A DNA stretch of 34,402 nt from positions 1-34,402 of IMG/VR virus record IMGVR_UViG_3300009164_000193. The stretch is one strand, 5' to 3'. Below the pieces are notes generated by a model, which saw only the letters and a program-made list of their open reading frames with translations, had not been told where the DNA came from and did not search any database. Below are positions 16,948-22,545 of the stretch, one piece after another (position 1 is the first letter of the stretch; each line of letters begins with the position of its first letter). Both the position numbers and the translations under genes were made by a program. This DNA is from a virus.

Positions 16948-17220
16948 TTACAAGTCTTTTCCCAAATAAACATGTCTTTGTTCTCGCCAGCCTTCTAACC
17001 GCATGGCTTCTTCTACAACATTTAAAGGAAAGAAATAACCACTCTTACTTTCCAGTGCAGCTCTAACAAAATAAACATCACTATGTGGTAGATGTATTTT
17101 TGTTTCTTTTCCTTCATGTAATAGTTTATATGCTTCTGAAACAACAGAATATGGAAAAACAAAAGCTTCTCCTGTTTGTTCTACTTCTTTTCTTGTTCTA
17201 AATATTTTTTGTTGTTCCAT
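16948..17220 (-). CDS. Unrecognised small protein at the head of the minus module
   Basis: 90 residues, mixed helix and strand, with basic and acidic residues spread evenly (MEQQKIFRTRKEVEQTGEAF, FPYSVVSEAYKLLHEGKETK). No family recognised and no membrane segment. It is the first gene on the minus strand after the noncoding hub. No clear ribosome binding site precedes the ATG, which makes the start less certain. The spacer after its stop is A/T-rich. Its position suggests it is transcribed first in the structural operon. Confidence 0.45.
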   Translation of the reverse strand: MEQQKIFRTRKEVEQTGEAFVFPYSVVSEAYKLLHEGKETKIHLPHSDVYFVRAALESKSGYFFPLNVVEEAMRLEGWREQRHVYLGKDL

Positions 17221-17259
17221 TATAATGATCTATGTAGGTTGCTGTCAGCGTAACATCAG

Positions 17260-17289
17260 CATATAAAAATGTATAAAATAATTATTCAA
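17260..17289 (-). promoter_or_regulatory. Candidate sigma70 promoter for the structural module
   Basis: On the minus strand TTGAAT (17289-17284) and TATATG (17265-17260) are 18 bases apart, 40 bases before the first minus-strand gene. The spacing fits a housekeeping promoter. AT-rich surroundings make chance matches common, so the call is weak. Confidence 0.3.
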
Positions 17290-17307
17290 TTTTACAGAAT
17301 GATATTG

Positions 17308-17326
17308 TCTACATCAACTATGTAGA
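17308..17326. repeat. Perfect 7-bp inverted repeat TCTACAT/ATGTAGA
   Basis: TCTACAT (17308-17314) and ATGTAGA (17320-17326) pair with a 5-nt spacer, CAACT. CTATGTAG also occurs at about 17230. An operator or hairpin in the leader of the structural transcript is possible; this is a small signal alone. Confidence 0.4.
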
Positions 17327-17437
17327 TGTTATAGTAAAAAGAAAGGGATGTGTAGTAAAGACTTTCCAGAATGTCTCATTTATACAACAAAAGCAATAGA
17401 TATGTGTTTTCCAAATAAGAATCGTTCTCATCTTCAT

Positions 17438-17453
17438 TGTTTCACATGAAACA
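17438..17453. other. parS-like ParB-binding site (one mismatch)
   Basis: TGTTTCACATGAAACA matches the chromosomal parS consensus TGTTTCACGTGAAACA at 15 of 16 positions. The single change, G to A at position 9, leaves 7-bp arms TGTTTCA/TGAAACA perfectly paired around a CA centre. ParB-type centromere proteins bind parS and spread. No ParA or ParB gene is seen in the window, so if functional it would use a host ParB or a phage gene elsewhere. Confidence 0.55.
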
Positions 17454-17523
17454 TTTTGTTGTGTTGCCGACCATATACACACTAGCAAAAATACAAAGTG
17501 GTTAACAGGTCAATTTTACCCTT

Positions 17524-17545
17524 CTGTGTACGATGGCATACACAG
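17524..17545. repeat. Inverted repeat CTGTGTA-N8-TACACAG
   Basis: CTGTGTA (17524-17530) and TACACAG (17539-17545) are perfect 7-bp arms with an 8-bp centre, CGATGGCA. The spacing fits a dimeric repressor operator as well as an RNA hairpin. It lies between the parS-like site and the ATAAC array. Confidence 0.4.
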
Positions 17546-17592
17546 CTAACGCACCATCCCCCGGTGGCCCACGCAGGGTCATATCAGAAGCT

Positions 17593-17734
17593 ATAACGAC
17601 TCGTACCAGAATTAATAACGACTAGTTATGCGCCCAATAACTATCATCGGGAAAAGTATTATTATTGGCGGCATAACGATTTTAGCGGTAATAACTATAA
17701 TGCCAAAAATAACTATAATGAAACTGATAACGAT
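17593..17734 (+). repeat. Phased array of seven ATAACKAY repeats (iteron-like)
   Basis: Seven same-direction copies of ATAAC(G/T)A(C/T) begin at 17593, 17615, 17637, 17673, 17691, 17709 and 17727. The spacings are 22, 22, 36 (twice 18), 18, 18 and 18 bases, so copies lie on a regular helical pitch. One reverse copy sits at 17622-17629. Some copies extend into ACTATAATG, which includes a TATAAT. The array could be an origin, a binding site for an initiator or repressor, or a cluster of promoters. Confidence 0.5.
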
Positions 17735-17820
17735 GCTATAGATTATTGTAATAAAATTGTCATAATAGGAAATATAATGATGTGATTACAAAGCCTAAAG
17801 GTGGTATATAATTCAATCAT

Positions 17821-18019
17821 TATAAAAAGCATAAGTAACTATCACGCAATTGCCTAGAAAACAATCTATAAAAAGCATATCCCCCATTGCATAGTGGCTG
17901 ATAAAGATTCAATGAAGACAAACCACCCAATAACATAAAGTTTATGTCGCTATTGCATAAAACTATCACGACAAAGCCATAAAGACTATTTAAAGCTTTT
18001 ATGTAATAAAGATTTAATG
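17821..18019. repeat. Scattered direct repeats in the control region
   Basis: Three pairs: TATAAAAAGCATA (17821-17833 and 17867-17879), AACTATCACG (17837-17846 and 17961-17970) and ATAAAGATTYAATG (17901-17914 and 18006-18019). The distances are 46, 124 and 105 bases, so they are dispersed copies, not a tandem array. They may be binding sites or decayed duplications. Confidence 0.4.
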
Positions 18020-18052
18020 CATTGAATAATACTGTAAAGATATACAGTAAAA

Positions 18053-18135
18053 ACGGCAATCTACCGGCAACCGGCAAAATCTACCATACCGGCAAGCTTT
18101 GCCGCTATCGTCACGGCATCGATTGCCGCTATCGT
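18053..18135. repeat. CCGGCAA / TTGCCGCTATCGT repeat cluster
   Basis: ACCGGCAA occurs at 18063-18070, 18070-18077 and 18088-18095, with a related ACGGCAA at 18053-18059. TTGCCGCTATCGT occurs at 18099-18111 and 18123-18135. CGGCAA at 18090-18095 can pair with TTGCCG at 18099-18104, with a 3-base loop. This is the most GC-rich part of the control region and could bind a protein in several copies. Confidence 0.45.
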
Positions 18136-18347
18136 TCTATAAAGTAGAAGCTTCCCACGGTAGCATGCGGGTTCCAGAGCATGCCAGCGCTGGCACGTTA
18201 TCTGCTATATAGTAACTGCCGAAAGGCTACCGCTTTGACTTCCCGGCTAGTGACTGGGAAATAGTGCGAGACTCGATTGAATTAGATTGCCGCATTAATA
18301 ATGCCAGCGTTTAATTCCGGTAGATTAATACCGTTAGGATTAATCGG

Positions 18348-18454
18348 AAAGTAAAAACATTTACTTTTCATTGTTGCGATGACATAGAGCGAGCTAATAG
18401 ACTGTTACGCTATGTCATTTTATCCAATGCATGTTATCAATTAGCATGCATTGG
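18348..18454 (+). promoter_or_regulatory. Three consecutive hairpins before the plus-strand operon
   Basis: AAAGTAAA/TTTACTTT (18348-18355/18360-18367) has an 8-bp stem and 4-nt loop. ATGACATAG/CTATGTCAT (18379-18387/18410-18418) has a 9-bp stem, a 22-nt loop and is followed by TTTTAT. CCAATGCATG/CATGCATTGG (18424-18433/18445-18454) has a perfect 10-bp stem and 11-nt loop. They lie 53-159 bases before the first plus gene. They may form a structured leader, a terminator or operators. Confidence 0.45.
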
Positions 18455-18506
18455 CGGTGTTTATAGGCTACCGTAAAATGCTTATAATTGATTCGGAGAA
18501 TATATC

Positions 18507-18683
18507 ATGGAAAACAAACCAGAAGTAATCATCCTTCTAAAAGCAATGGTTAAAAGAGGGATGATTGATAACCCTGCAATGAAACGTCAGATTCATTACA
18601 TCTATAATGAATACTGCGAGAATAAAACATTGAAACCCGGACGCCAATTGATTCTTAATAACATCGTAAAGCTTTTTTATTAA
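18507..18683 (+). CDS. Small first gene of the plus-strand operon
   Basis: 58 residues. Begins MENKPEVIILLKAMVKRGMI, then a helical, basic stretch with KRQIHYIYNEYCENKTLKPG. No recognised domain. GGAG lies 8 bases before the ATG, and the next gene starts 14 bases after the stop. As the leading gene it may be an early protein acting on host or promoter, but that is only position-based. A TATAAT at 18483 is close upstream, but its predicted start would remove the ribosome binding site, so I do not rely on it. Confidence 0.55.
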   Translation: MENKPEVIILLKAMVKRGMIDNPAMKRQIHYIYNEYCENKTLKPGRQLILNNIVKLFY

Positions 18684-18697
18684 TCGGAAATTTTATT

Positions 18698-19456
18698 ATG
18701 CAAACTCAATTCAAAACTCTGCTCTCTATTGATTCCAATGCAAAAACCGTTAAGGGTCAAGACATTGGGTTTTTAACTGGCATTCTTTACATGGCTCCCG
18801 CTGATTTATCTGGAAAGAATGTTTGTGCAATGGCAGAAAAGGCAAAATGCAAAGCGCCTTGTTTGTTTTTTGCTGGTCGCGGTGCTATGTCAAATGTTCA
18901 AATTGCTCGCATGAAAAAGACTGAATTGTTTTTCAGCGACCGCAATTACTTTATGCAATGTCTGGTTGAAGACATTTGCAAGCTTGTCAAAAAGGCTCGC
19001 AAAAAGAATTTGATTCCGTTGGTGCGATTGAATGGCACTAGCGATATCAAATACGAAAACATTAGTTTCACTGATGTTTGCGGTACGTTTTACAATAATA
19101 TAATGGAAGCGTTTCCCGGCGTTCAATTCTACGATTACACTAAGCTTTGCAATCGTCGCAATATCCCTGCTAATTACGATTTGACATTCTCTTATTCGGG
19201 TGTTGAAGAGTTTAGTCCATATGTTGCAAAGGCAATTCAATCAGGCATGCGGATTGCCGTTGTATTCAAAACGCAAGCAAGCATACCCACTATGTTTATG
19301 GGTATGCAATGCGTGGACGGTGACAATTCTGATGTGCGTCATTTAGATGACAAAGGCGTTGTCATTGCATTGTATGCAAAAGGCAAAGCAAAGACTGATA
19401 CCAGTGGTTTTGTTGTAGATATGGCAAAGGTTTTCCCTATTGCCATTGCCGCTTAA
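18698..19456 (+). CDS. GP88-like early phage protein
   Basis: 252 residues. The N-terminal part has KTLLSIDSNAKTVKGQDIGF, then LTGILYMAPADLSGKNVCAM, a pattern I know from the GP88 family of mycobacteriophage-type proteins. Cysteines at about 43, 51 and 55 (NVCAMAEKAKCKAPC) precede an AGRG motif, and a later LVRLNGTSDIKYE is the family's most recognisable block. The C-terminus carries VDGDNSDVRHLDD. The biochemical function of this family is unknown to me; the cysteine cluster could bind a metal. The ATG follows TAATCGGAAATTTTATT. The stop is followed at once by a 52-nt hairpin element. Confidence 0.7.
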   Translation: MQTQFKTLLSIDSNAKTVKGQDIGFLTGILYMAPADLSGKNVCAMAEKAKCKAPCLFFAGRGAMSNVQIARMKKTELFFSDRNYFMQCLVEDICKLVKKARKKNLIPLVRLNGTSDIKYENISFTDVCGTFYNNIMEAFPGVQFYDYTKLCNRRNIPANYDLTFSYSGVEEFSPYVAKAIQSGMRIAVVFKTQASIPTMFMGMQCVDGDNSDVRHLDDKGVVIALYAKGKAKTDTSGFVVDMAKVFPIAIAA

Positions 19457-19506
19457 AGCTTCAATGAATGGGCCGTTAGCAATAACGGCTCATTAGTGGG
19501 CGCTTT
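19455..19506 (+). ncRNA. 52-nt structured element, copy 1
   Basis: Starts inside the stop codon of the GP88-like gene (TAAAGC). It reads AAAGCTTCAATGAATGGG at the 5' side, a 16-base core, and CTCATTAGTGGGCGCTTT at the 3' side. AATGGGCCGTTA (19467-19478) pairs with TAACGGCTCATT (19483-19494) in a 12-bp stem (one G-U) capped by the GNRA loop GCAA. AAAGC can also pair with GCTTT at the ends. It has a same-length partner at 20931-20982. Confidence 0.6.
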
Positions 19507-19533
19507 ACTTTTTGTTTCTTTTCGGAGTTTATT

Positions 19534-20133
19534 ATGCAACAAGTCGAAATGTTGAAAAATGTTTTCCAAAAACTATCACAATCGGATCAAAACTTCGCGC
19601 AATCCCTGATTGACGGTTTTACTAAATACAATCGTTTGTCAGATAAACAACTCTATTGGGTTGATGTACTAACCAAGCGAGCCAATGGTGCAAAGCCAAT
19701 GGCATCAACTGAATTGGTTTCCGTTGTCGAAATTAAAAACCTTTTCGCTAAAGCCAGCAAGTCTTTAAAGCGAATGAAAATAAGACTTAAGACAACATTT
19801 AATCAAAATGTTGTTTTCACAATTGCTGGCGAGCGTAGTAAGTATGCTGGTCAAGTAATGATTACTGACGGTGGGCCATTCGGAGATAATATCTATTTTG
19901 GCAAAATTGACATGGAAGGTAATTTGCTAAAGACTGGGCGTTGTGATGACAATGTATTGGAATTGATCAAAGAGTTTGCCAATGATCCAGCCGAAACAGC
20001 CGGTAAATACGGTCGATTAACTGGCAATTGCTGTTTTTGCATGCGCGGTTTGGATGATGAAAGAAGTGTTTCAGTAGGTTATGGGCCGGTATGCGCTAAT
20101 CATTATGGTTTACCTTGGGGAGAAAAGCAATGA
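19534..20133 (+). CDS. DUF6011-like protein with C-terminal zinc-binding motif
   Basis: 199 residues. The C-terminal 35 residues have GKYGRLTGNCCFCMRGLDDE and then SVSVGYGPVCANHYGLPW, matching the DUF6011 pattern in which Cys pairs bind zinc. The middle has a beta-like block (FTIAGERSKYAGQVMITDGG). The N-terminus is helical. DUF6011 has no established function; the zinc motif suggests contact with nucleic acid or protein. It starts 27 bases after hairpin copy 1, with CGGAGTTTATT before the ATG. The stop shares the TGA of an ATGA junction with the next gene. Confidence 0.7.
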   Translation: MQQVEMLKNVFQKLSQSDQNFAQSLIDGFTKYNRLSDKQLYWVDVLTKRANGAKPMASTELVSVVEIKNLFAKASKSLKRMKIRLKTTFNQNVVFTIAGERSKYAGQVMITDGGPFGDNIYFGKIDMEGNLLKTGRCDDNVLELIKEFANDPAETAGKYGRLTGNCCFCMRGLDDERSVSVGYGPVCANHYGLPWGEKQ

Positions 20134-20330
20134 GTTTACGTTTAAAGTTTACATTTAAAAGCGACGACGAATCCCTTGTAGCTAAAGTTTATAGGGACAA
20201 CGAATGGGATGAATGGCGAGTTAAATTCTATCTCGATGGAATTCATCAAACCCTTTGCGATCATCATACCGATTGCGTTGATGATGCAAAAAACACCGCA
20301 TTAATTATTCTTGAAAGGGGCATGGTATGA
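20130..20330 (+). CDS. Small unrecognised phage protein
   Basis: 66 residues from ATG 20130, chosen because GGGGAGAAAAGCA precedes it and it overlaps the previous stop by ATGA. Reads MSLRLKFTFKSDDESLVAKV, then RDNEWDEWRVKFYLDGIHQT. Charged and beta-prone, no membrane segment. It also ends in ATGA into the next gene. A later, non-overlapping start is unlikely. Function unknown. Confidence 0.55.
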   Translation: MSLRLKFTFKSDDESLVAKVYRDNEWDEWRVKFYLDGIHQTLCDHHTDCVDDAKNTALIILERGMV

Positions 20331-20620
20331 AGCTTTATATCTACACACAATACGCTGAGAATTACGGATATCGTTGGAAATTCAAAGGTGGTAATGATTA
20401 TTTCATTCCATGCGGTCAAAGCATTACACCCGCAAGGGCTTATGCAATGGTTCAGTTGGCGAAAGCCAAAATTGAATATAAAAACGACGAAGCATCTGAG
20501 ACAATTATCGGATTTGAAATTGTCGAGGATGACTTTCAAACGGATTTTGTCCGTAGTCAATTAGAGCATGACGGTAAAATTGATTTCCCGACAAAAACTA
20601 TTTCAGTTAGTTTATTTTAA
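20327..20620 (+). CDS. Conserved phage protein of unknown function (YTQYAENYG)
   Basis: 97 residues. Reads MKLYIYTQYAENYGYRWKFK then GGNDYFIPCG; openings with YTQY-ENYG and a following GG-Y are known to me from other phage genomes without named role. The middle is helical (ARAYAMVQLAKAKIEYKN). Overlaps the previous gene at ATGA (20327-20330). A single cysteine is present. No enzymatic motif is visible. Confidence 0.5.
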   Translation: MKLYIYTQYAENYGYRWKFKGGNDYFIPCGQSITPARAYAMVQLAKAKIEYKNDEASETIIGFEIVEDDFQTDFVRSQLEHDGKIDFPTKTISVSLF

Positions 20621-20629
20621 GGAGACATT

Positions 20630-20719
20630 ATGTCAGACACTGAATTAATTATATCGGTGGTTGTTTTTGTTGTTGTATTCATTGGCAAATGTTATGCCAT
20701 TTCTAAACTGGGAGAATGA
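20630..20719 (+). CDS. 29-residue membrane peptide
   Basis: Reads MSDTELIISVVVFVVVFIGK and ends CYAISKLGE. A hydrophobic run of about 12 residues (IISVVVFVVVFIG) with charged ends suggests one membrane-spanning helix. AAGGAGACATT lies 7 bases before the ATG, so translation is well supported for so short a frame. It resembles other tiny membrane peptides in early phage operons; such peptides can alter the host envelope, but this one is unassigned. The next gene uses GGGAG inside its coding end. Confidence 0.55.
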   Translation: MSDTELIISVVVFVVVFIGKCYAISKLGE

Positions 20720-20722
20720 AAT

Positions 20723-20932
20723 ATGAATGAATTTGAATTGTTGGTTAAGGCCGTTGTCAAACGTCAAATGGCAAGAGATGGCGCTAGTCATTTAGATGCT
20801 CAAGCATTTACTGTTGGGTATTTAGCGGCTTTTGTTAGTGATAACCTAATTGAACGGGCAAAACCCGCTGAACGAAAGCGTATGCAAAAGGAAATACTTG
20901 ACCGATTGGATACAGTGTTATCCAGTCGATAA
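20723..20932 (+). CDS. Small helical early protein
   Basis: 69 residues, with GGGAG 7 bases before its ATG. Reads MNEFELLVKAVVKRQMARDG, then a mildly hydrophobic helix and a basic C-terminus (ERKRMQKEILDRLDTVLSSR). Helical and basic, no family recognised. Its TAA stop overlaps the first bases of hairpin copy 2, as in the GP88-like gene before copy 1. Function unknown. Confidence 0.5.
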   Translation: MNEFELLVKAVVKRQMARDGASHLDAQAFTVGYLAAFVSDNLIERAKPAERKRMQKEILDRLDTVLSSR

Positions 20933-20982
20933 AGCCTCAATGAATGGGAAAGTGTAAAAGCTTTCCCATTGGTGGATGCTTT
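20931..20982 (+). ncRNA. 52-nt structured element, copy 2
   Basis: Starts at the stop of the preceding gene. Reads AAAGCCTCAATGAATGGG, a 16-base core, and CCCATTGGTGGATGCTTT. AATGGGAAAG (20943-20952) pairs perfectly with CTTTCCCATT (20961-20970). Flanks match copy 1 in 17 of 18 and 14 of 18 positions, but the core is different and still self-complementary. Covariation with equal length suggests selection on the RNA fold. It ends 25 bases before the metallopeptidase ATG. Confidence 0.6.
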
Positions 20983-21007
20983 GTTTAACCTTGCCGGAGA
21001 TTTTATT

Positions 21008-21517
21008 ATGGCACAATCAGATCGCACCATTTACGCTCGCATTAAAGCTTCGCCACAAGTATTGTATGCGTACAATACAAATTACAAAGAGCGTGTCCTT
21101 TATCGCGGCATTCTTTTCAATGCAATGTTGCGGGAATTTCACACACTATTAGACTTCGACAAAGACGTTACAATCAGGCTTTGTAAAATTAAAAGTCGAA
21201 GCGTTAGCGGTCGCTATTTTTCCAAAACTAAAGTGGTGGAATTGGAATATACAAATTGCATGGCAGAAATGACTGAATGGCTTGCCCATGAATTAGTCCA
21301 TGCGGAGCAATACCACACTAAAAAGCTTGAAGCTGTTTGGGTTGCTGGTAAAGGCTGGAAACAGACTTGGAATGGCAAAGTTTGCAATAACAAAGGCACA
21401 ACATATACTGCCTATCGCAATCAGCCGTGGGAACAAGAAGCATTTTCCCGTCAAAAGAAATTAGCAGACACTGTGTTTAATCGTTTGGTTAAACAGGGAT
21501 ATAAACTGGAGGCATAA
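21008..21517 (+). CDS. Phage zincin metallopeptidase-like protein
   Basis: 169 residues from ATG 21008, preferred to a GTG at 20969 that lies inside the hairpin element; GGAG is 10 bases upstream. Residues near 100 have EWLAHELVHAEQYH, a clear HExxH zinc site, and PWEQEAFSRQ about 40 residues later supplies a candidate third ligand Glu. This layout is that of a minimal gluzincin-like fold. A protease acting on host proteins during early infection would be consistent, but substrate is unknown. The strand after the site has KTRWKQTW-type basic residues. Metal-binding is inferred from motif alone. Confidence 0.6.
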   Translation: MAQSDRTIYARIKASPQVLYAYNTNYKERVLYRGILFNAMLREFHTLLDFDKDVTIRLCKIKSRSVSGRYFSKTKVVELEYTNCMAEMTEWLAHELVHAEQYHTKKLEAVWVAGKGWKQTWNGKVCNNKGTTYTAYRNQPWEQEAFSRQKKLADTVFNRLVKQGYKLEA

Positions 21518-21518
21518 A

Positions 21519-21668
21519 ATTAAAAAGAGAAAACGTAAATTGACAAAGCCCGATGCCAGAGCGCATTGGGTTTTGTTTCATAAGGCTTCGCCGTTCAAGC
21601 CTAAAAAGACTGGCAAAAAGGATGTCTTTAAATTTAAAGGGAAAGATGATGATGCAGATAGAAGTTAA
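21519..21668 (+). CDS. Small basic protein with a non-ATG start
   Basis: The frame is open from the codon after GGAGG (21508-21512). An ATT at 21519 lies 6 bases after GGAGG and yields 49 residues (MKKRKRKLTKPDARAHWVLF if ATT is read as Met). A TTG at 21540 gives 42. The product is about one third Lys/Arg, like small basic phage proteins. It overlaps the next gene in another frame by 20 bases. ATT starts are rare, so the exact start is unsure, but the basic composition and the strong ribosome site argue that the frame is used. Confidence 0.45.
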   Translation: MKKRKRKLTKPDARAHWVLFHKASPFKPKKTGKKDVFKFKGKDDDADRS

Positions 21669-21831
21669 AATCAAAAACGTGTATGGCAATGAACGCATTT
21701 ATCCAGTGTGTACAAACGCTAAACTGTTTTGCAATTTGACCAAAACAGAGACAATAACTTTCCAGTCATTGGATGTTATCAAAGCATTGGGTTATAAGAT
21801 TGTTGTAGTTCAGGAGCAATGGCAGCTATGA
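21649..21831 (+). CDS. Conserved small phage protein (IYPVC...KTETIT)
   Basis: 60 residues. Three ATGs are adjacent (21646, 21649 and 21652); the middle one is chosen because GGGAAAG precedes it. Reads MMQIEVKIKNVYGNERIYPV, then CTNAKLFCNLTKTETITFQS. The combination of KNVYGNERIYPVC and a later LDVIKALGY is one I know from short genes in many phage genomes, of unknown role. It overlaps the next gene by ATGA. A regulatory or host-binding role is possible. Confidence 0.6.
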   Translation: MMQIEVKIKNVYGNERIYPVCTNAKLFCNLTKTETITFQSLDVIKALGYKIVVVQEQWQL

Positions 21832-21935
21832 AAAAGATTATACTTGAAGAAGTATTGACGGGCATTATGTTTTTTCTCACGTTGATAATGGCAATTGTCA
21901 ACATGTTTTTAATCATGCAGATATTGGATAAATGA
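21828..21935 (+). CDS. 35-residue single-pass membrane protein
   Basis: Reads MKKIILEEVLTGIMFFLTLI, then MAIVNMFLIMQILDK. A hydrophobic helix of about 20 residues follows a short basic N-terminus. Translation starts within the stop of the previous gene (ATGA) and ends with an ATGA into the next. Too short for a holin call without further evidence. Function unknown. Confidence 0.45.
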   Translation: MKKIILEEVLTGIMFFLTLIMAIVNMFLIMQILDK

Positions 21936-22132
21936 TGAAATACATTAGCGCATTGGAATACGCCAACAAAGAATTGGAAGAAAAGCAAAAAAACTATCAT
22001 CAAAGACTAGAGGAATTCAAAGCCCATCTTTATTCCGATAAGTTTAAAAACGATGACAACAGCGACCGCAAAGACTGGATTGCTGTTGCTGATGTATTGC
22101 GGTGGATTGATTACATCAAATGGGGGAATTAA
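21932..22132 (+). CDS. Small helical protein of unknown function
   Basis: 66 residues. Begins MMKYISALEYANKELEEKQK, an amphipathic charged helix, then a short acid/basic middle and AVADVLRWIDYIKWGN at the end. No recognised domain; a possible coiled coil covers residues 8-30. Translation starts in an ATGA junction. A role in oligomer formation is speculative. Confidence 0.45.
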   Translation: MMKYISALEYANKELEEKQKNYHQRLEEFKAHLYSDKFKNDDNSDRKDWIAVADVLRWIDYIKWGN

Positions 22133-22133
22133 A

Positions 22134-22334
22134 ATGAACACACAATTCAGAACATTAGCGCGTAAAGCAATGGTTGAACGTGCATCTGGATTTAGAGAAT
22201 TCGATGCTAATCTATTTGCTGAATTGATTGTGAAAGAATGTTGCCAAATGATGGTAGATTTGGAAAAGCAATACCCTGCCAATCTTACGGTATTGGAGAT
22301 TAAAAAGCATTTTGGAGTTAACGATGACCAATAA
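22134..22334 (+). CDS. Small early protein, paralogue 1 of a tandem pair
   Basis: 66 residues from ATG 22134, one base past the previous stop. GGGGG lies 8 bases before the ATG. Contains FDANLFAELIVKECCQMM and ends EIKKHFGVNDDQ. The next gene has the same plan: FDAIMFARLLLVEAF and EKHFGIKL. The segment ELIVKECC...HFGV is a pattern I know from other phage genomes. The pair probably arose by duplication. Function unknown. Confidence 0.55.
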   Translation: MNTQFRTLARKAMVERASGFREFDANLFAELIVKECCQMMVDLEKQYPANLTVLEIKKHFGVNDDQ

Positions 22335-22545
22335 AATTAAACACTACGCATATCTGACGGGTGTTATTAATAAGAAAAACCCAACTGAAGAGGAAAGTTT
22401 CGATGCAATAATGTTTGCTCGATTGTTATTGGTAGAAGCTTTCTACAATGGGAATAAAAGCGCCAAAGAGTTTGAGAAACACTTTGGAATTAAATTGTTT
22501 GTAACTACAGAGGATGATGATAATGCAGTATCAGAAAGCATTTGA
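22324..22545 (+). CDS. Small early protein, paralogue 2 of a tandem pair
   Basis: 73 residues from ATG 22324; the start overlaps the preceding stop by 11 bases. Reads MTNKIKHYAYLTGVINKKNP, then FDAIMFARLLLVEAFYNGNK and EFEKHFGIKL, which aligns with its neighbour. The C-terminus is acidic (TEDDDNAV). No catalytic motif. Differences from paralogue 1 in the middle suggest the copies have separated. Function unknown. Confidence 0.5.
   Translation: MTNKIKHYAYLTGVINKKNPTEEESFDAIMFARLLLVEAFYNGNKSAKEFEKHFGIKLFVTTEDDDNAVSESI

Larger units (their letters stand above)
17221..18506. other. Divergent noncoding control region (1.3 kb)
   Basis: This is the only large gene-free stretch, lying between the minus-strand and plus-strand modules. 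Short open frames exist (for example 17820-18077 on the minus strand) but have no ribosome binding site and consist of repeats. The stretch holds a parS-like palindrome, an inverted repeat at 17524-17545, seven phased ATAAC repeats at 17593-17734, a pair of 13-bp direct repeats, a CCGGCAA/TTGCCG cluster, a 12-bp palindrome GCCAGCGCTGGC (18182-18193) and three hairpins near 18348-18454. I infer a regulatory, partition or replication-origin region that drives both operons; there is no tRNA that I can see. Confidence 0.6.

Noticed and set aside
17593-17734. CRISPR array
   Set aside because: Repeat units are only 8 bases, with 10-14-base gaps and no unique spacers of the expected size; no cas genes.
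17820-18077. Minus-strand 85-aa open frame in the control region
   Set aside because: No ribosome binding site; it consists of the direct-repeat DNA, and its product is a hydrophobic string without family likeness.
18483-18488. TATAAT before the first plus-strand gene as its promoter
   Set aside because: TTTATA lies 17 bases upstream, but a start about 7 bases after the TATAAT would fall in the ribosome binding site, so the transcript would lack it.
17221-18506. tRNA genes in the noncoding region
   Set aside because: I looked for cloverleaf arms and a GGTTC-A-type T arm on both strands; GGGTTCCAGAGC near 18170 does not pair as a T arm. A tRNA search program could settle it.
20630-21935. Holin identity for the 29- and 35-residue membrane peptides
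   Set aside because: One short transmembrane helix, early-operon location and no neighbouring lysin; too little for a lysis call.
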